Positions 1 to 16,592 of a stretch of DNA of 64,000 bases are shown here, piece by piece. A model generated the notes under the pieces. It worked only from the letters and a program-made list of their open reading frames with translations. It was not told the origin of the DNA and made no database searches. The stretch covers positions 36,533,520-36,597,519 of the forward strand of contig NC_092701.1 of the NCBI RefSeq assembly GCF_964275005.1, in the 5' to 3' direction. Source of the DNA: Diadema setosum (lineage: Eukaryota > Echinodermata > Echinoidea > Diadematoida > Diadematidae). Every line of letters starts with the position of its first letter. Position 1 is the first letter of the stretch. A program made the translations under genes and the position numbers.

Positions 1-2838
<2,838 letters not shown>

Positions 2839-3388
2839 CTGCGAAAAAGATAGAAGAGTGAAAAAAAGGCGAAGGCTAGAGTTCCGATCGCAGAAGGTGG
2901 CAGATTTCTTCGGCTGGGGTAGTTATATATCGATTATGATAGTTTAGATAATGGTTTCATAGCCGAACAACTCTCCTGCGGGAATGTACAAAAGCATCAT
3001 TTGGATTGATAATTTTGTCAGCCTCAAATTCTCCCTCTTCAAATCTGTTAGTGATGAAATATATTTCATCTCTACAATCATGCGATTAAAAGGGTATGAT
3101 TAAACAGTTTCTATGTTAGTTCAAAATCAACTATCCGTGAAGTTTCGGGTGCAGGTCAGTAGAAGAGTTATGAGACCATAAGATCAGCACCCTATTGGCA
3201 GTATGTTGATGTTGAACATTAAGGCTATCATCACCCTTTCGTGGAGACGTACAAACTTTACTAACTCTGTCAAGACGCGCATTAAATATTATAGCGTACC
3301 ATAGTCAACCTAAATGTGACGATAACCAAACACTCGGAATAACTTCTGGAAGTAGATTTGTGGTATGCGTTCGTTTCTGACGGCATCC

Positions 3389-3406
3389 GCCCCCCCCCCC
3401 CCCCCG
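3389..3406. repeat. Poly-C tract
   Basis: A run of about 17 C residues. Comparable G/C runs recur at 11170, 24060, 31412, 33526, 34070, 41264 and 53897, so homopolymer G/C tracts are characteristic of this genome. Confidence 0.9.
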
Positions 3407-4356
3407 TTTTTGTGTGTTTAATACATAACGTAAAATTCAATATTGATTGCAATATCGAAAAGAAATTTGTTTGAATTCGAAACAGTTGCAAAAATAAAGC
3501 ACTATCTTTGAGATTAAAATTGCAAATTATCTTGCATTGATTGGGCATTGACATGCGGTGACGAATAAAACATACAAATCAATCTAAATTTGATATTGAT
3601 ATGAATTTTTGTTACTCATACTGATGCTGATGAAACACATACCATCATCACGCGTTTTCATAATCGTCAATATTAATAGCGAAATAATATGCAAATTAAA
3701 TAAAGTGATAACGTAATGGCCCCACAAGTCTCGCACTCTCCCACAAATCATAACAAAGCTTCCTTTTTGACAAGGAATTTAAAAGCAAAACATGTAGTCC
3801 TATTTTCTGTATCAAATGTTTGTTATGTTGCATTGAATTGAAGGGAGAAATACTTTTTACAATATATTTGTTCACAATAAAAAAGGAGAATTTTGAAATT
3901 AGGACTTCAACACCTCAGAAAATTAGCAAATGTGACAGCACATTATTTGTTGCAAAAATATCCTTTATTCCACTGAAGACTTTTATCATTATTATAACTT
4001 TATTTGGCAGAAGACAATCAATATGAAATCAAATACAAAGCTGAAAATGATTGATTATCGCAATAATATAAAAATACTTAAACACTAGATGCACCTGGCA
4101 GGTCTCAAGCCAGGCATTGGGCAAAGTTAACTGAATAAGGACTCCGCGCTATGGCATTTTTTTTTTCTAGTGGCTGTTTGGGTCACTAAGAATCTTTAAA
4201 TCTGAAATTTTGGTGGTCTGCATGAAGAGCAAGCGTAACACTTCATTTTGAATCCTAAGTTGCCCGATCGGGCCACCAACAGATAACCGTTTTCGAGATT
4301 TGGTGGCCCGACATCAAGGGCTTTTCGAGTGGACGTGAAGTTTCCCAAATTGAAGG

Positions 4357-4402
4357 AAACAACAACAACAGCAACAACAACAACAACAACAACAAGAACA
4401 AG

Positions 4403-4452
<50 letters not shown>

Positions 4453-4553
4453 CCCAACCAACCAACCAACCAACCAACCAACCAACCAAACAAAACAAGA
4501 ACAACAAACAAACTAACTAACTAACTAACTAATTTACTAACTTAGTTACTTAC
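4357..4553. repeat. Compound microsatellite (CAA)n-(CCAA)n-(CTAA)n
   Basis: A CAA trinucleotide array with interruptions passes into CCAA and then CTAA tetranucleotide arrays. Long artificial open frames of Thr, Val, Leu or Cys arise here in several frames and are not genes. Confidence 0.95.
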
Positions 4554-5768
4554 TAACAAAACTTTCACGGGGAAATGTTGAAGCAGGACAGTATAGATAA
4601 ACTCATGTTATCCGTATCTGGAGTATTACTAAATGGTAAAGATTATGTTCATAAGGGGCTATGTCTGGTCAGTATTGCTAAACTATAATCTATATTACAA
4701 AAAAAAATATGTATTCACCTTACATACATGTATAGGCCTACTTGAAATCAGGAAATGTGAAACGAAATATCTTAAATCGATCGATCGTCATCATGTCACA
4801 TACAACACTGGTATCATATCTTGCTTAACGTGTTTAAAAGGAAGTGAAAAACCCCAATTATTTCTAGGTCATACCTTGGGCCGCTGAAACTCCGCGCGCA
4901 GCGAGCACAAGGAGAAGGAGAGAGAGGCGGCGGTGGTTGGGGAGGGGCGGTGAGACTCGAGACGAACTCATCATCATGGAGGATTCGAACCCCTGTCGGC
5001 GTGTCTTCAAACTGTGGTCCGCCTCTCTCAGGTATATTTTTGCCGCGCTTTCGATGGACAACTTTTGAGGAAGAGTGAGGATCCGATTCGGTACTCACAC
5101 TCAATGCTGCTCACAAAACTGTGATTGATCATCGACTACGAATCGCCACCAGAAGCATGCAGACCGACAATATCAAAATTAATATCTCTGATATTACAAG
5201 TTGAGTATTCAAGGAAATCGGCAATTCATTGCGCTAACAAACAATCCAGCTGAATATCGTGCAATTGCTTCGATAAAGTCGAGACGATTGTTTGCGCCGG
5301 GTAACTGTGGTTATCAAACCCGGAATCACAACATCTGGCTAGTTCTCAAGAGGCGGGGAAGTTTCCGGACTGCCGCAACTTGTCGTGACGTATATGTTCA
5401 ATGAATTGTGAACATTATGATGCAAACAAATGTAATCGCTTTTCTTGTTAATGATTAAGAAGTATGAGAACAATTGGTATAACCTTGAGAGCTTGTAGGA
5501 GTCGCACTTTTAGATATTCCGAGAGTAGTGCATTAAAATCACATCTTCATTTTGAAACAAATTCTGTTCTATTTCGTGCTTATGATTCCCCTGACCATAA
5601 AAACTATGAAAATCAAACCATCCATCCCTAGCTCCTCTTCTTTCTCCTCTTCCTTCCTTCCATCCATCTGTCACTCCTTCCTCATCTATATACCCATCTC
5701 TCAGTCTACTCTCTCTTCTGTCACCTCAGCTCACTTCTGCCTCATATTCCTTCTCCCTCACAACCACA

Positions 5769-6104
5769 GGTCGATGAGTTAGCTCAACCGGTAGCGCGTC
5801 TGCCTCACTATCCTAAGGACCTCGGTTCGATTCCCGGGTCCCACTGAGCAATGTCGTTTGTAATCATACCACAAGAGGCAAAATACTCTGTCCCTCGGAT
5901 AGGGCATAAAATGGAGGTTCAGTTAGTGAGAGAGTCACAACTCATGCACGTAGAAGATCCTGCTTCATGGCAAAGAGCAGGGTGTTTAACCCGGTGCAGT
6001 GGTCCCACCTTGCATCCAACTGGACCCCATGGAAGATCAGCTTAGCGTAGCTGAATATGGGCTATCCAGCTATCTTCTCAGATGGGAATGAAATAAACAA
6101 ACAA
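5769..6104 (+). mobile_element. tRNA-derived SINE
   Basis: A tRNA-like head with an A-box-like TTAGCTCAACCGGTAGCG and a B box GGTTCGATTCC is followed by an unrelated body of about 250 bp. It ends in a short AAATAAACAAACAAAC tail at about 6085-6104. The head is a pol III promoter relic rather than a functional tRNA gene, because no cloverleaf acceptor pairing is retained and a body is attached. Confidence 0.75.
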
Positions 6105-6711
6105 ACCCTCTTCCTCCAACTTCTCTTCTCATTCCCCCTCCCCTCTCCTCGTCCTCCTCCTCCTCCTCCTCCTCCTCGTCAACAGAATCCCTCTCCTCCT
6201 CATCTCCACCTCTCTCCATCCTTTCACTTTCACTTTCCCTTTCCTTCACTTGATTCTTTCTTTCTTCTTTTTTTGTTTGTTGCGTAATATTGATTGGGAG
6301 CCATGAAAAGTCAGAGACTTTACCGGAAAATATCTAAACGCTGTCTTTTGAGTTTTGATGAGCAACAGAATCATCGCAATAAGTTGCTCTAACATTTACT
6401 GGCTGTGTATGTCTTTAGGTTTTGTCTCATCTTCAATGTTCATCAAATCTTAGGGTGTACCTCTTGCGGCAGATCGTTTCCGTAATGTATTCACATTCTG
6501 CGCATGGTTTGTTCACAAAAGATTGACTTAACAACCACAAAGTTTGCCGGCGGCCTACCCTACTTAGCAACGACTGATGAATGCTAGGTGAATTCGTTCC
6601 TAATTACTTATAGGACCTTCTTGGAGAGAGCAGGTGAATAAAATCGCTCGGCACCTAGGCTGATAGGAAACGAAATATCCGTGAATTCGATACATTACAG
6701 AAATTATCTAT

Positions 6712-6792
6712 TGCACCCACACACGCACACACACACACACACACACGCACACACCCCCCACACACACACGCACACACTCACCCACACACTCG
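6712..6792. repeat. (CA)n microsatellite
   Basis: Interrupted CA dinucleotide array with CGCACA and CCCCCA variants. Confidence 0.9.
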
Positions 6793-8743
6793 TGAATCAG
6801 CAGTTTCATTAAACTCCTCCCTCTCCCCTTACCCTTACCTCTCCCTTCTGATTCAGCCAAAGTCCTTCGGTCTTTCCAAATCATCCGTCATATTTAGTCA
6901 CAGCTTTCTCCAGCCAATGAAAAATGTGTAAACGAACGAAGAGCACATTCTTCTACAGCTCAGGGATATTCAAAATAGCCACTTTAGATAATTGGCAGAA
7001 TAAGGGAATAATTATGTTCCCATTTTCCCTGACCCGCCCCTTTCTCGTTAACCAGAAGGGATGCAAAGATAATTGACGTTGGTGATGAGCACTATTAAAA
7101 ATGCAATTTCTTTTGAAATTGCATGTCAGAATTAACCTTTTGGCTGTGAGGTGTTTTAATTCATCACAGGGTTACTACCTTGTACATGACACCTCGAGTT
7201 GCCGTTAGCAATTTGTGCATTCTCAGATGAAGAAATCCTCATTTTTGGAAGCCGTATGAATGTTCTCTTCATCCTTGGCAAAACTGGCATTGGTATCATA
7301 AATGTGTCTGATGCGAACATTTGGCAGAAGGCTCTGATTGGTTGGAGCAGGTCCATGGTAGGAGGGAGACATACTAATGGAGCAATTTCATTGGTCCGTT
7401 GGTTATTGGCTCTTCTTGGATATCTTCCGAGGGTGACCAAGATCCTACCGTGCGTAAGTTGAATCTAACTCTATACCACCTGTTTGGCACACAGTCAGTC
7501 TCAATGACATTGATAAAATGATGGTGCTAAGAGCGGTGAATATGTCACGTTTTTTAAAAACTAATGACGTGTGCATGTGAACGGCAACTTATTACTCGCC
7601 TGAATCAACATTGGGATAGAGATAGTGAGAGAAAATGAGTAATAATGTTACCATTGCCTTGTCTGGAAAAATAACAATGGAAGGATACGAAACCTGCATC
7701 TTCGGAGCACGTAGGTACCTCAAAGATTGAGAAATTTTTGTATTACCACAACTGACAACAAAGTTTACAGACTATGGAGATCACACTTGGCTCCACGTTC
7801 ACATAATAATTATCATGACCAGCACAGAATGAATAGCCCCGAATTCCTTGCAGTACCAATCTAAAGGCAAATGGTTGGAACATTGATGGTCTAAAATGAA
7901 AGATACACATCAAATCGAACATCACAAAAACATACCATATTGAAGAAAAAAGCAACAAAAAATTTAAAGGAACTTTTTGCATGTTGCCATTCAATCGCAA
8001 ATTATTACAAACATAAACTCCTCTCTTAAAATAAAAGATTCGTGCGCGATGTCTTATTACTGATGGTATTATCCACCTTTCTTTTGCTTATCTACAAGGT
8101 AACGGCACAAGGTTCCATTTACTGGTTTTAGCAAATACAGCTTCTTCTTTTTATCATAGCACTCGCAGAATAAGCTGCATTTCAAAACGAAGGGTCTTTA
8201 GCAGCTCCAATATGACGCTTTTATTCATATATTATTGCCTGACTTATCAATCTGTTTCAACCAATCTGCTGTATATTTTACATATTATAAGCGTACATTA
8301 TGTGCGATACATATACATGGTGTTCCTAAAAAAGTTAACAGAAGTTCAAAAGTCAGCTATGTCAAGAATACATGGTTTATTCTTGTGATATGTTTACTAA
8401 AATACAAAGTGGTTCATCAGCTTTAATTTGACAACTTATATATATATGTAAAAATAAATAAAACACCTCACCTTAGCAGGCCTAACTCCAACCACCACCA
8501 CAAATGCTTCGGTTCCCCACCGACAACCGGCTGCCAATTGCCTCCCGGTATGTAACTGGGCCAAATGTGAAGTGAGCATCTCACATCTCATGACAAAGGG
8601 CAGAAAGCCCGAAAGCTTAAAGTAAAATCACTTGTGAGGATTCAAAAGCAACGTCTACCGCCTCCTTACTCTCGTTATACACACTCCTAAAAGATGCGAC
8701 GGCCCAGGGGTTTATTAGCTGAAGATATACAACTCACACTATA

Positions 8744-9078
<335 letters not shown>

Positions 9079-9879
9079 ATTCTGCTTCTTCGCTTTTATG
9101 TGTTTGATTTGCTTTATGATGCATCATCTAATATTATGATCTACGTCTTTCCCTGTAAGTTCCCATGTTAAGAGAGTTGTATTTCATTTTCATCCTTCGG
9201 ATTCAATGTGATTTCTGCGTCTGTCTTTAAAGGTGCCTCCTGTGCTCGTAATAAAGTGTATGATTCGCCCATCCATTGACCACTAAAGCCAAATATGATA
9301 GGACAACATTATGATAATGACCTCCATCGAAGTCACGCCTACGCAATTTAATTGGCTTGAAATTTAAAAATCGGCAAGAGAATGACCCCTATTTCTCACC
9401 TCTCCCACCTTTTTTCAGTCATCTGTCCTGTTAATCATTTATTAGTTTCTCTCGGAACTAATTTTACCTGTTCAGGTTGGCTGCTTTTTTTCTATGTCAA
9501 TGTCTATTTAAGACACAAGCGGGAGGGGCTTCAGTATGCCCAACACTGTTGATTCATGCCCTGACATAGCAATGCAGCTGACTCATTACATAACCCACTG
9601 AATCATCTTTTCTTCTTATTTGGAAGCTCTTCTCCCCTTTTGGTCGACATAACATACACTGCAAATCTTCAAACCGAATTTGCAAGGTGTGTATTTCAGT
9701 TACTTAACATTGGCGGACGGTGTACATGATTGTGTGCCGTGTACTTTCAGAATATGGTTGCAACCATAATACATCGTTGGAGTTGTGTGCAAGTAAATGT
9801 TTTCAGTCGATTTACACTGCAGTTAGCTAGTGGCTTTACCTTCTCTTTGAGTGTCCTATTTATGTTTCCTGCAATTAAG

Positions 9880-10540
<661 letters not shown>

Positions 10541-10734
10541 GTATTGGGTTTTTAGTGTATTGGCTTATCTGCTTAAGGACAACAATAAATTCCACAAATC
10601 TATATATGATGCTACTTATATTTATGTCTAATGTGGAATTGCACAAATCGTCTGGAGTGTACCTTATTTTCATATGCCGGTTCGATCCGCATTCTTAGCA
10701 ATTTCACTTGTGTAGAAAAGAATATACTTTCAAC

Positions 10735-10825
10735 ATGCGGATTGGGTGAATGCAGCAATAAAGAACACATCAGGAGAGTTTTGAGAAAAATCGGACAATC
10801 TGTTGTAAAGTTAGGGATTTTTTAA
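10735..10825. mobile_element. Terminal fragment of a long-TIR element (family of 61216-61723)
   Basis: The order GATTGGGTGAATGCAGCAATA, GAACACATCA, GAGAAAAATCGGACAAT parallels both termini of the element at 61216-61723. Only one end is present. Confidence 0.5.
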
Positions 10826-11607
10826 GTTTCAGCTGCTGCAGCCTTCGCTCACGGATGAGTAGACTAATACATGTACAGCTAGTGCTGTACAACAATAGAA
10901 AACATGAAGAGAATTTCACAAAATGTCATAATATGAAAAGTACACATTCCCTCTTTTTTTTTTAATACTGACTTTGTGTTCAGCTTCTGTACATCACGAG
11001 TTCGACATCCACGCAGGCCCCTGTCCATGGGAACATTTTTTTTCCCACATGGGTGCCGAAGCCCCGAGTCACCGTGTAGGTTGTCGGACCATTTTAGCAG
11101 TGTTTCAGTATGAGTGGGGGAGGGTGCATAGGTCATACACGCAGGGGCAACGATTTCATGTAACCAAGGGGAGGGGGGGGGGGACGCAAACATCAAAGGC
11201 AGATAATAGGATCTACCCTCCCGCTGAAAGATAGAAATAGCGCCCGCACATTAAAGCTTATAAGTGTATGACAGCAATGTATGCATGAATCTTTCTGAGG
11301 GGGAGAAAGGGGAGGGGAGCACTCAAGCAAGTGCGAGCGCGCTCCCTGCCACACTAGGAATTTTTGCATTTTTACTGAAATTAAATGATCTGGTGCGCTT
11401 TTTATGGAATATTTGTAAATTCTTCAGTAAAAAGTAAGGGAAATGAGAATTCAGGGACAATATTCTAATGGCTAAAACGTGATATCTGTAACCTCTTGAT
11501 CCGTGTGTGGGTTTTCACTGTGTACCGTATGTCAAAAAAAAAAAATACAATGGTACCCTCCTCAACGATGACGCAGACTTTAAAAGATTCGTCTTGTATT
11601 CGTAACT

Positions 11608-12174
11608 ATGGCTAATTTTTTGAATGCTCCATTTTATTCCTTATCGAACGATGATTTTTTTGAATTGTTTAGGGACACAGGCTTAGACTCTGACCCAGTG
11701 ACTGGGTCAACCAGTATACGAACCACCCCTTACGATAATTTTGTTACCGATAGCCTGAACACTGCTGCAAATGAATTGCCTTTTGATTTTAGTAATGATA
11801 ATATCACCCAAAATAAGTTGTGCAATTATATTACAATGAATCAATACAAAAATATAATTCATAATTTTTCTGAGGATACATTTTCTTTTTTGCATTTAAA
11901 TATAAGGAGTTTGAATAAACATTTTGATGATTTAAAATTCTTATTAGAATCTGATGCAAGTCAGTCGCTATCCGTTATCGGATTAAGTGAGACATGGTTA
12001 GCTTCCAATGCAGAAAATTATTTCGCAATCGAGGGTTATAATTTATTTGTTAACAATAGGTCTGATAAGATTGGAGGGGGGGTTGCATTGTATGTAGCAC
12101 GTTCCTATGATACTATTATTCATGAAGATATCTCTATAATAGAATGGACAATATTGTTGAATCTTTGTTTATAG
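11608..12174 (+). pseudogene. LINE ORF2, N-terminal part: endonuclease start, broken by frameshift
   Basis: The frame has 188 codons. About 90 unrecognised residues precede the APE endonuclease motif FSFLHLNIRSLNKHFDDL, then LSVIGLSETWL and GGGVALYVA, the catalytic glutamate region of LINE endonucleases. The frame ends at a stop at 12172-12174. The domain continues in a different frame from 12205, and the stretch between reads sensibly only in a third frame, so at least two small indels separate the parts. This copy cannot make an intact endonuclease in one frame. Confidence 0.88.
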
Positions 12175-12204
12175 AAATTTTTATCCCAGGATGTAGAAAT
12201 TCAT

Positions 12205-14748
12205 ATGGTAGGCGTTATATACAGACCCCCTAATTCAAATTCTAATGATTTTTTAGATTATTTTTCAGATCTGGCTAATTCACACGTTTTTCAAAATAAG
12301 GATTGCTTCCTACTCGGCGATTTTAATATTGATTTGCTGAAGTCTGAGCATGATAGTATCTCTAGTGAGTTTCTCCACACACTTTTGTCCTCGTCTTTTC
12401 TTCCGCTTATTTCTAAACCCACACGTGTTACAGATCGCTCTGCCACCCTCATTGACAACTTGTTTTGTAATATTTTACCCCTCCCCGATTCTTTTATAAT
12501 TCTTTCAGATATGACCGATCATTTTCCAATAATGACTTGTTTTACACCTAAAACACCAGCTAATACTAAACCTGTTTCATCTTTTTTGTTCAGACGTAGA
12601 GTTTCACCTGAAAAGTTAGCTAGTTTTGATGCGGCTCTCGAGAATGCTGACTGGTCAGGAGTATTTGGCAGCGATGACGTTAATATATCTTTTCATAATT
12701 TTATGGAAATTTTCAATCATCATTTAGATGATGTAATTCCAAAACAAAGAAATAGAACAGAGTATAAAAAAACACCCAGGTTACCTTGGATTTCAAGATC
12801 AATTCTTCGTTCAATTAATAGGAAAAATCGTTTGTATTATAAGTACAAAATGGAAAAAACTGAGCGATCGAAGAATAGATATACATCATACAAAAATACT
12901 TTGACAATGATTTTACGTTCTGAAAAGAAAAGATATTATTCTAAGCAATTATCGAGATATAAGTTTGATATGAAAAATACCTGGAAAGTTTTAAAACAGG
13001 CCATGAATGTTCCGAGTAAAAACTCTGACATTGATAGAGTTAAAGTGAATGATGAATTGATTAATGATCCCCTTTATATTGCAAATATTTTTAATACTTA
13101 TTTTTCAAAAATAGGCGAAAATTATGCTTATAACATTCCTGCAACAGAGACTCATTTTACTGAATTTTTAGGTCAGCGTAACTCCGATTCCATATTTTTC
13201 ACACCAACTAACAGATTTGAAATTATTGATATAGTTTCCTCTTTTGAAAATAAACGTAGTTCTGGTTATGATGAGATAGATAATTTTGTACTTAAGGGTG
13301 TTATTTCCTCGGTTGCTGATCCACTTGCTCATATATTCAATTTGTCAATTTTTAACGGTGTGTTTCCCGATAAAATGAAATTAGCTAAAGTAATCCCAAT
13401 ATTTAAGGCAGGTGATAAGTTTGAAATCAGCAATTATCGCCCAATTTCATTATTATCGTCATTGTCCAAGGTCTTAGAAAAACTCATTTATAAAAGAATG
13501 ATTAATTTTTTGAAGGCACATGAGGTTATTACGAATTATCAGTTTGGTTTTCGCGAGAAACATAGTACTACGCATGCTCTTTTGCATTTTGTTAATAGAG
13601 TTGTTCATGCAATTGATAACCATTCTCATTTAGTTAGTATTTTCCTGGACTTCTCCAAGGCCTTCGACACTATCAATCATGATATTTTACTTTATAAGTT
13701 ATCGCATTATGGAATACGTGGGAAGGCCTTGGAGTGGTTCAGGAGTTATTTAGTTGATAGAAAACAATTTGTAACAATTAAAAACTATGATTCAGTTGTC
13801 AGAGAAGTCAAATGCGGCGTCCCACAGGGAAGTCTTTTAGGGCCGTTATTGTTCATTATTTATATCAATGATTTTTGTCGCGTATCCGACAGCCTCTCTT
13901 TTATTCATTTTGCAGATGACACAAACGTATTTTTTGCCCATAATGATATTGATTTTCTTGTTCATAAAATCAACATTGAGTTGAAGAAAGTGACAAATTG
14001 GGTCAGGGCCAATAGGCTATCACTCAATGCTCAAAAAACGAAATATATGCTTTTTAGTAACACTGTTGATAGTTTAAGTATGAATATAGTATTAGATGAC
14101 TCTCATCTGCAAAGAGTCTCACATACCAAATTTTTGGGTGTCATTGTGGACGACAAACTTTCCTGGAAATCACATGTTGATAATGTTTGTAATATAGTAT
14201 CACGCAATATAGGTATAATAAACAGATTGAAATTTCATATTTCACACAAATCATTACTTATATTATATTCATCGTTAATATTGCCTCATCTTAATTATGG
14301 AATATTAGTTTGGGGCAACACCCATCAGAATTTATTAGACAAAGTGTTCCTTTTACAAAAGAAAGCTCTTCGTGTTATCTGTAATTCCTCTGTATGTTCT
14401 CATACAAATATGTTGTTTGCCTCCAACAAGCTCTTAAAAATGACAGATTTGTTTTTGTTCAATTTAGGGCAATTTATGTACAAGTATTGTAATAACTTGC
14501 TTCCATCTATTTTTGATTCTATGTTCCTCAAAAATCAGTCATTTCATAAATATCCCACTAGGCGATCTGGTGAATTTCATTTACCTCTTTTAAGAACGAT
14601 TTTTGCTAAAAACTCACTTATTTATGTAGGCCCAAGTTATTGGAATTCTTTGAATCATGACTTAAAAGATGCCCCATCCATATACTCTTTCAAGAGGAGA
14701 CTGAAGTCTTTTTTATTGCAATCGTATGACCCTACAATACTGAATTAA
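12205..14748 (+). pseudogene. LINE ORF2, C-terminal part: endonuclease remainder and reverse transcriptase
   Basis: The frame has 847 codons. It opens inside the endonuclease with GVIYRPPNS, LGDFNIDLL (about residue 37) and TDHFPIM. Reverse transcriptase motifs follow in order: YRPISLLSSLSKVLEK, GFREKHSTTHAL, FLDFSKAFDTINH (about 480), GVPQGSLLGPLLF (about 537), the catalytic FADDT (about 570), then LNAQKTKYM and FLGVIVDDKLSW. A cysteine-poor C-terminal region ends with VGPSYWNSL and FKRRLKSFLL, the conserved CR1/L2/Jockey-group tail. The RT frame itself is uninterrupted, so this copy looks fairly young. The ATG at 12205 is internal to the ancestral ORF, not a true start. Confidence 0.9.
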
Positions 14749-15620
14749 CCTCTTGGCCTTTTTTTATACTAACCTGTTTACTTTGTCCCCTACTTAAAGA
14801 ATTAATGGTATTTTTCCCCTGGATGTTTGCAATGTTGTCATCTATGCCATTTTTTACCCAAAGAGTCTAGTAGCTGACTCTCCGTGTGCTACTTCGGCTC
14901 ATATATCCCTCTATTTTCTATTTTCTTGTCTTTCTTCAAGGCGTCAAAATTTCGCTTTCCCCAGTAACTATCTTCTGTTTCTCTCGGCATGCTTCTGCCG
15001 AAGATCGCTGTTTATGTTTATGTTTATGTTTATGTTGTTTCTGTTGTTCTGTTACTGTTTCTGTCTCTTCTTTGAGTTCTTGTCTGCTATTTTGTCTTCA
15101 GTTCGTCAGTCTTGTCCATCCCGTTTTGTCCTTTACAACCTTTTCTTTAGTAGTTGTCTTGCTGTCTAGTCTTGTTTTATGTTAGTTCGCGTCTATATAA
15201 ATGTATTTATCTGTTAATCTAATTTCTAGTGGGCTTCCAGACTTCTTGCACTTTGTTATCTTTTTGTATATACGACGGTTCAATTTATCTTTTCGTTGAT
15301 GTTTCTCTCCAGAGGGACCCACATACTACAAGCTCTGTCTTTTTAGTGGGTCCCTCCATTTTTCGCATTTAAAACAATGGTATACATGTATTTCGCTTTG
15401 ATCACTTATGTTTCTTTCTTGCAATACAATGTATGATTACTTTACGTCCTCAATTGTTATACTCTTTTTATTACACTATGTTCTACTTACCTTATTTTCT
15501 GTTACTAAATGAAGTGAAACATATGTTTTTGTGAAAAATGAAATAAACTTTGAACTTTGAACTTTGAACGATAACCTCAAAAATAGTGTATCAATCGAAA
15601 TACAATTTCAGGGTATGAAA

Positions 15621-15902
15621 CTATAACTCATTGCCCACATCTTACAGAAAACCACATTCGATTTGCTTCAGTGGTCAAAGAGAAATGAGGATCTTTGTAG
15701 AGCATGCTGTCACGATTCCCTTCCGTCCAAGTTCTGTCCATTTTGTTCACACATTAATGTGCAGTTCCAAGACCATCCATATTAGAGTGCTAAACTTGGG
15801 AGAAACAGACCCATGACATGTTTTACAAAGGTTCACATTTCTCTGTGACCACTTAACCAAATTGAATGGGGTTTTCTGCAAAATATAGGTAAGATGTTAT
15901 AT
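15621..15902. mobile_element. MITE with about 65-bp terminal inverted repeats
   Basis: The left end (ATAACTCATTGCCCACATCT, then ACAGAAAACCACATTCGATT) is matched by the reverse complement of the right end (ATAACATCTTACCTATATTT, then GCAGAAAACCCCATTCAATT) and continues through AGTGGTCA and AGAGAAATG. The element is about 280 bp and non-coding. Confidence 0.75.
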
Positions 15903-16057
15903 TTTTAGACCCTGCAATGACATTCATAAAGTTTAATCACATTAAAAGTTATCAATACGGAAATCCGTTGTATTTTTTTTTTTTTTTGGGGGGGGGGGAA
16001 ATACTGTATAAGTCCAAGGTGTGGATCAGAAAGGGAGGGTGTATACCCTTTCCCACT

Positions 16058-16498
16058 CGAGGGAACTTTTGCTAATCTACACTTGAAATTCTGCAGTCTA
16101 TAGAGCACACTTTAGGTGGCATATTCATTATTTGGAAAATTCTAAATCCAAAAGTAAGAAAATAAATAAACATCACTAAAAAGCTATATCGTGCTGTCTT
16201 TCACTTGACGTTCTGCGTATTATGCGTCTTTTCACTGTGTCCCAAAGTCAACTGAAATAGATCGAAGGTTGAGGGTGCAACCACCCCCCGAACACCATCG
16301 CCACCACACGAGGGAACTTATGCATTATTTTTCAGAACTGAAATTCAGCGTTGTAGTGCGCACTGTATGTTGCATATTAGGAACATTTTCAATCAAAAAG
16401 GTAAGAAAAGTGAATAATATCGATACCCTGTCCAAACACACACATACCACCACAACCACAACTTTTGGATTCTTAGAACTGAAATTCAGCCGTCAGCG
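16058..16498. repeat. Diverged tandem duplication, about 250-bp period
   Basis: CGAGGGAACTT, TGAAATTC, GCACACT or GCGCACTGT, CATATT and AGTAAGAAAA or GGTAAGAAAA recur in the same order at 16058-16175 and 16309-16421. A partial third start (GAACTGAAATTCAGC) lies at 16478. Confidence 0.65.
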
Positions 16499-16523
16499 AA
16501 AATAATGTGCAGGCAATGACACT

Positions 16524-16585
<62 letters not shown>

Positions 16586-16592
16586 ATACACA
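16524..16592. repeat. (CA)n microsatellite
   Basis: A nearly uninterrupted CA array of about 60 bp. Confidence 0.95.

Larger units (their letters stand above)
11490..15571 (+). mobile_element. CR1/L2-like non-LTR retrotransposon (LINE), nearly full length
   Basis: The element encodes an APE-type endonuclease and a reverse transcriptase, followed by about 800 bp of 3' UTR. It ends in a short tandem tail AAATAAAC(TTTGAAC)3 at about 15541-15570, typical of CR1/L2-group LINEs that end in short repeats rather than poly(A). No LTRs are present. A 7-bp word TAACCTC occurs at 11489-11495 and at 15572-15578. It could be a target-site duplication placing the 5' end near 11496, but the match is short. 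The upstream ORF1 (gag-like) is not seen, so the copy may be 5' truncated or of an ORF1-poor type. Confidence 0.85.

Noticed and set aside
4860..5150. Minus-strand GGGTTCGAATCC as a pol III B box of another SINE
   Set aside because: No convincing A box at the right distance and no body shared with the other SINEs.
7156..7462. Overlapping sense and antisense frames of 94 and 87 codons
   Set aside because: No domain, no splice context and no fit with gene C phase; possibly part of an unrecognised repeat.
7743..8000. Minus-strand frame with a hydrophobic start as a signal-peptide exon for gene C
   Set aside because: The only good donor (GTATGT) leaves phase 2, whereas the NIDO block needs phase 1.
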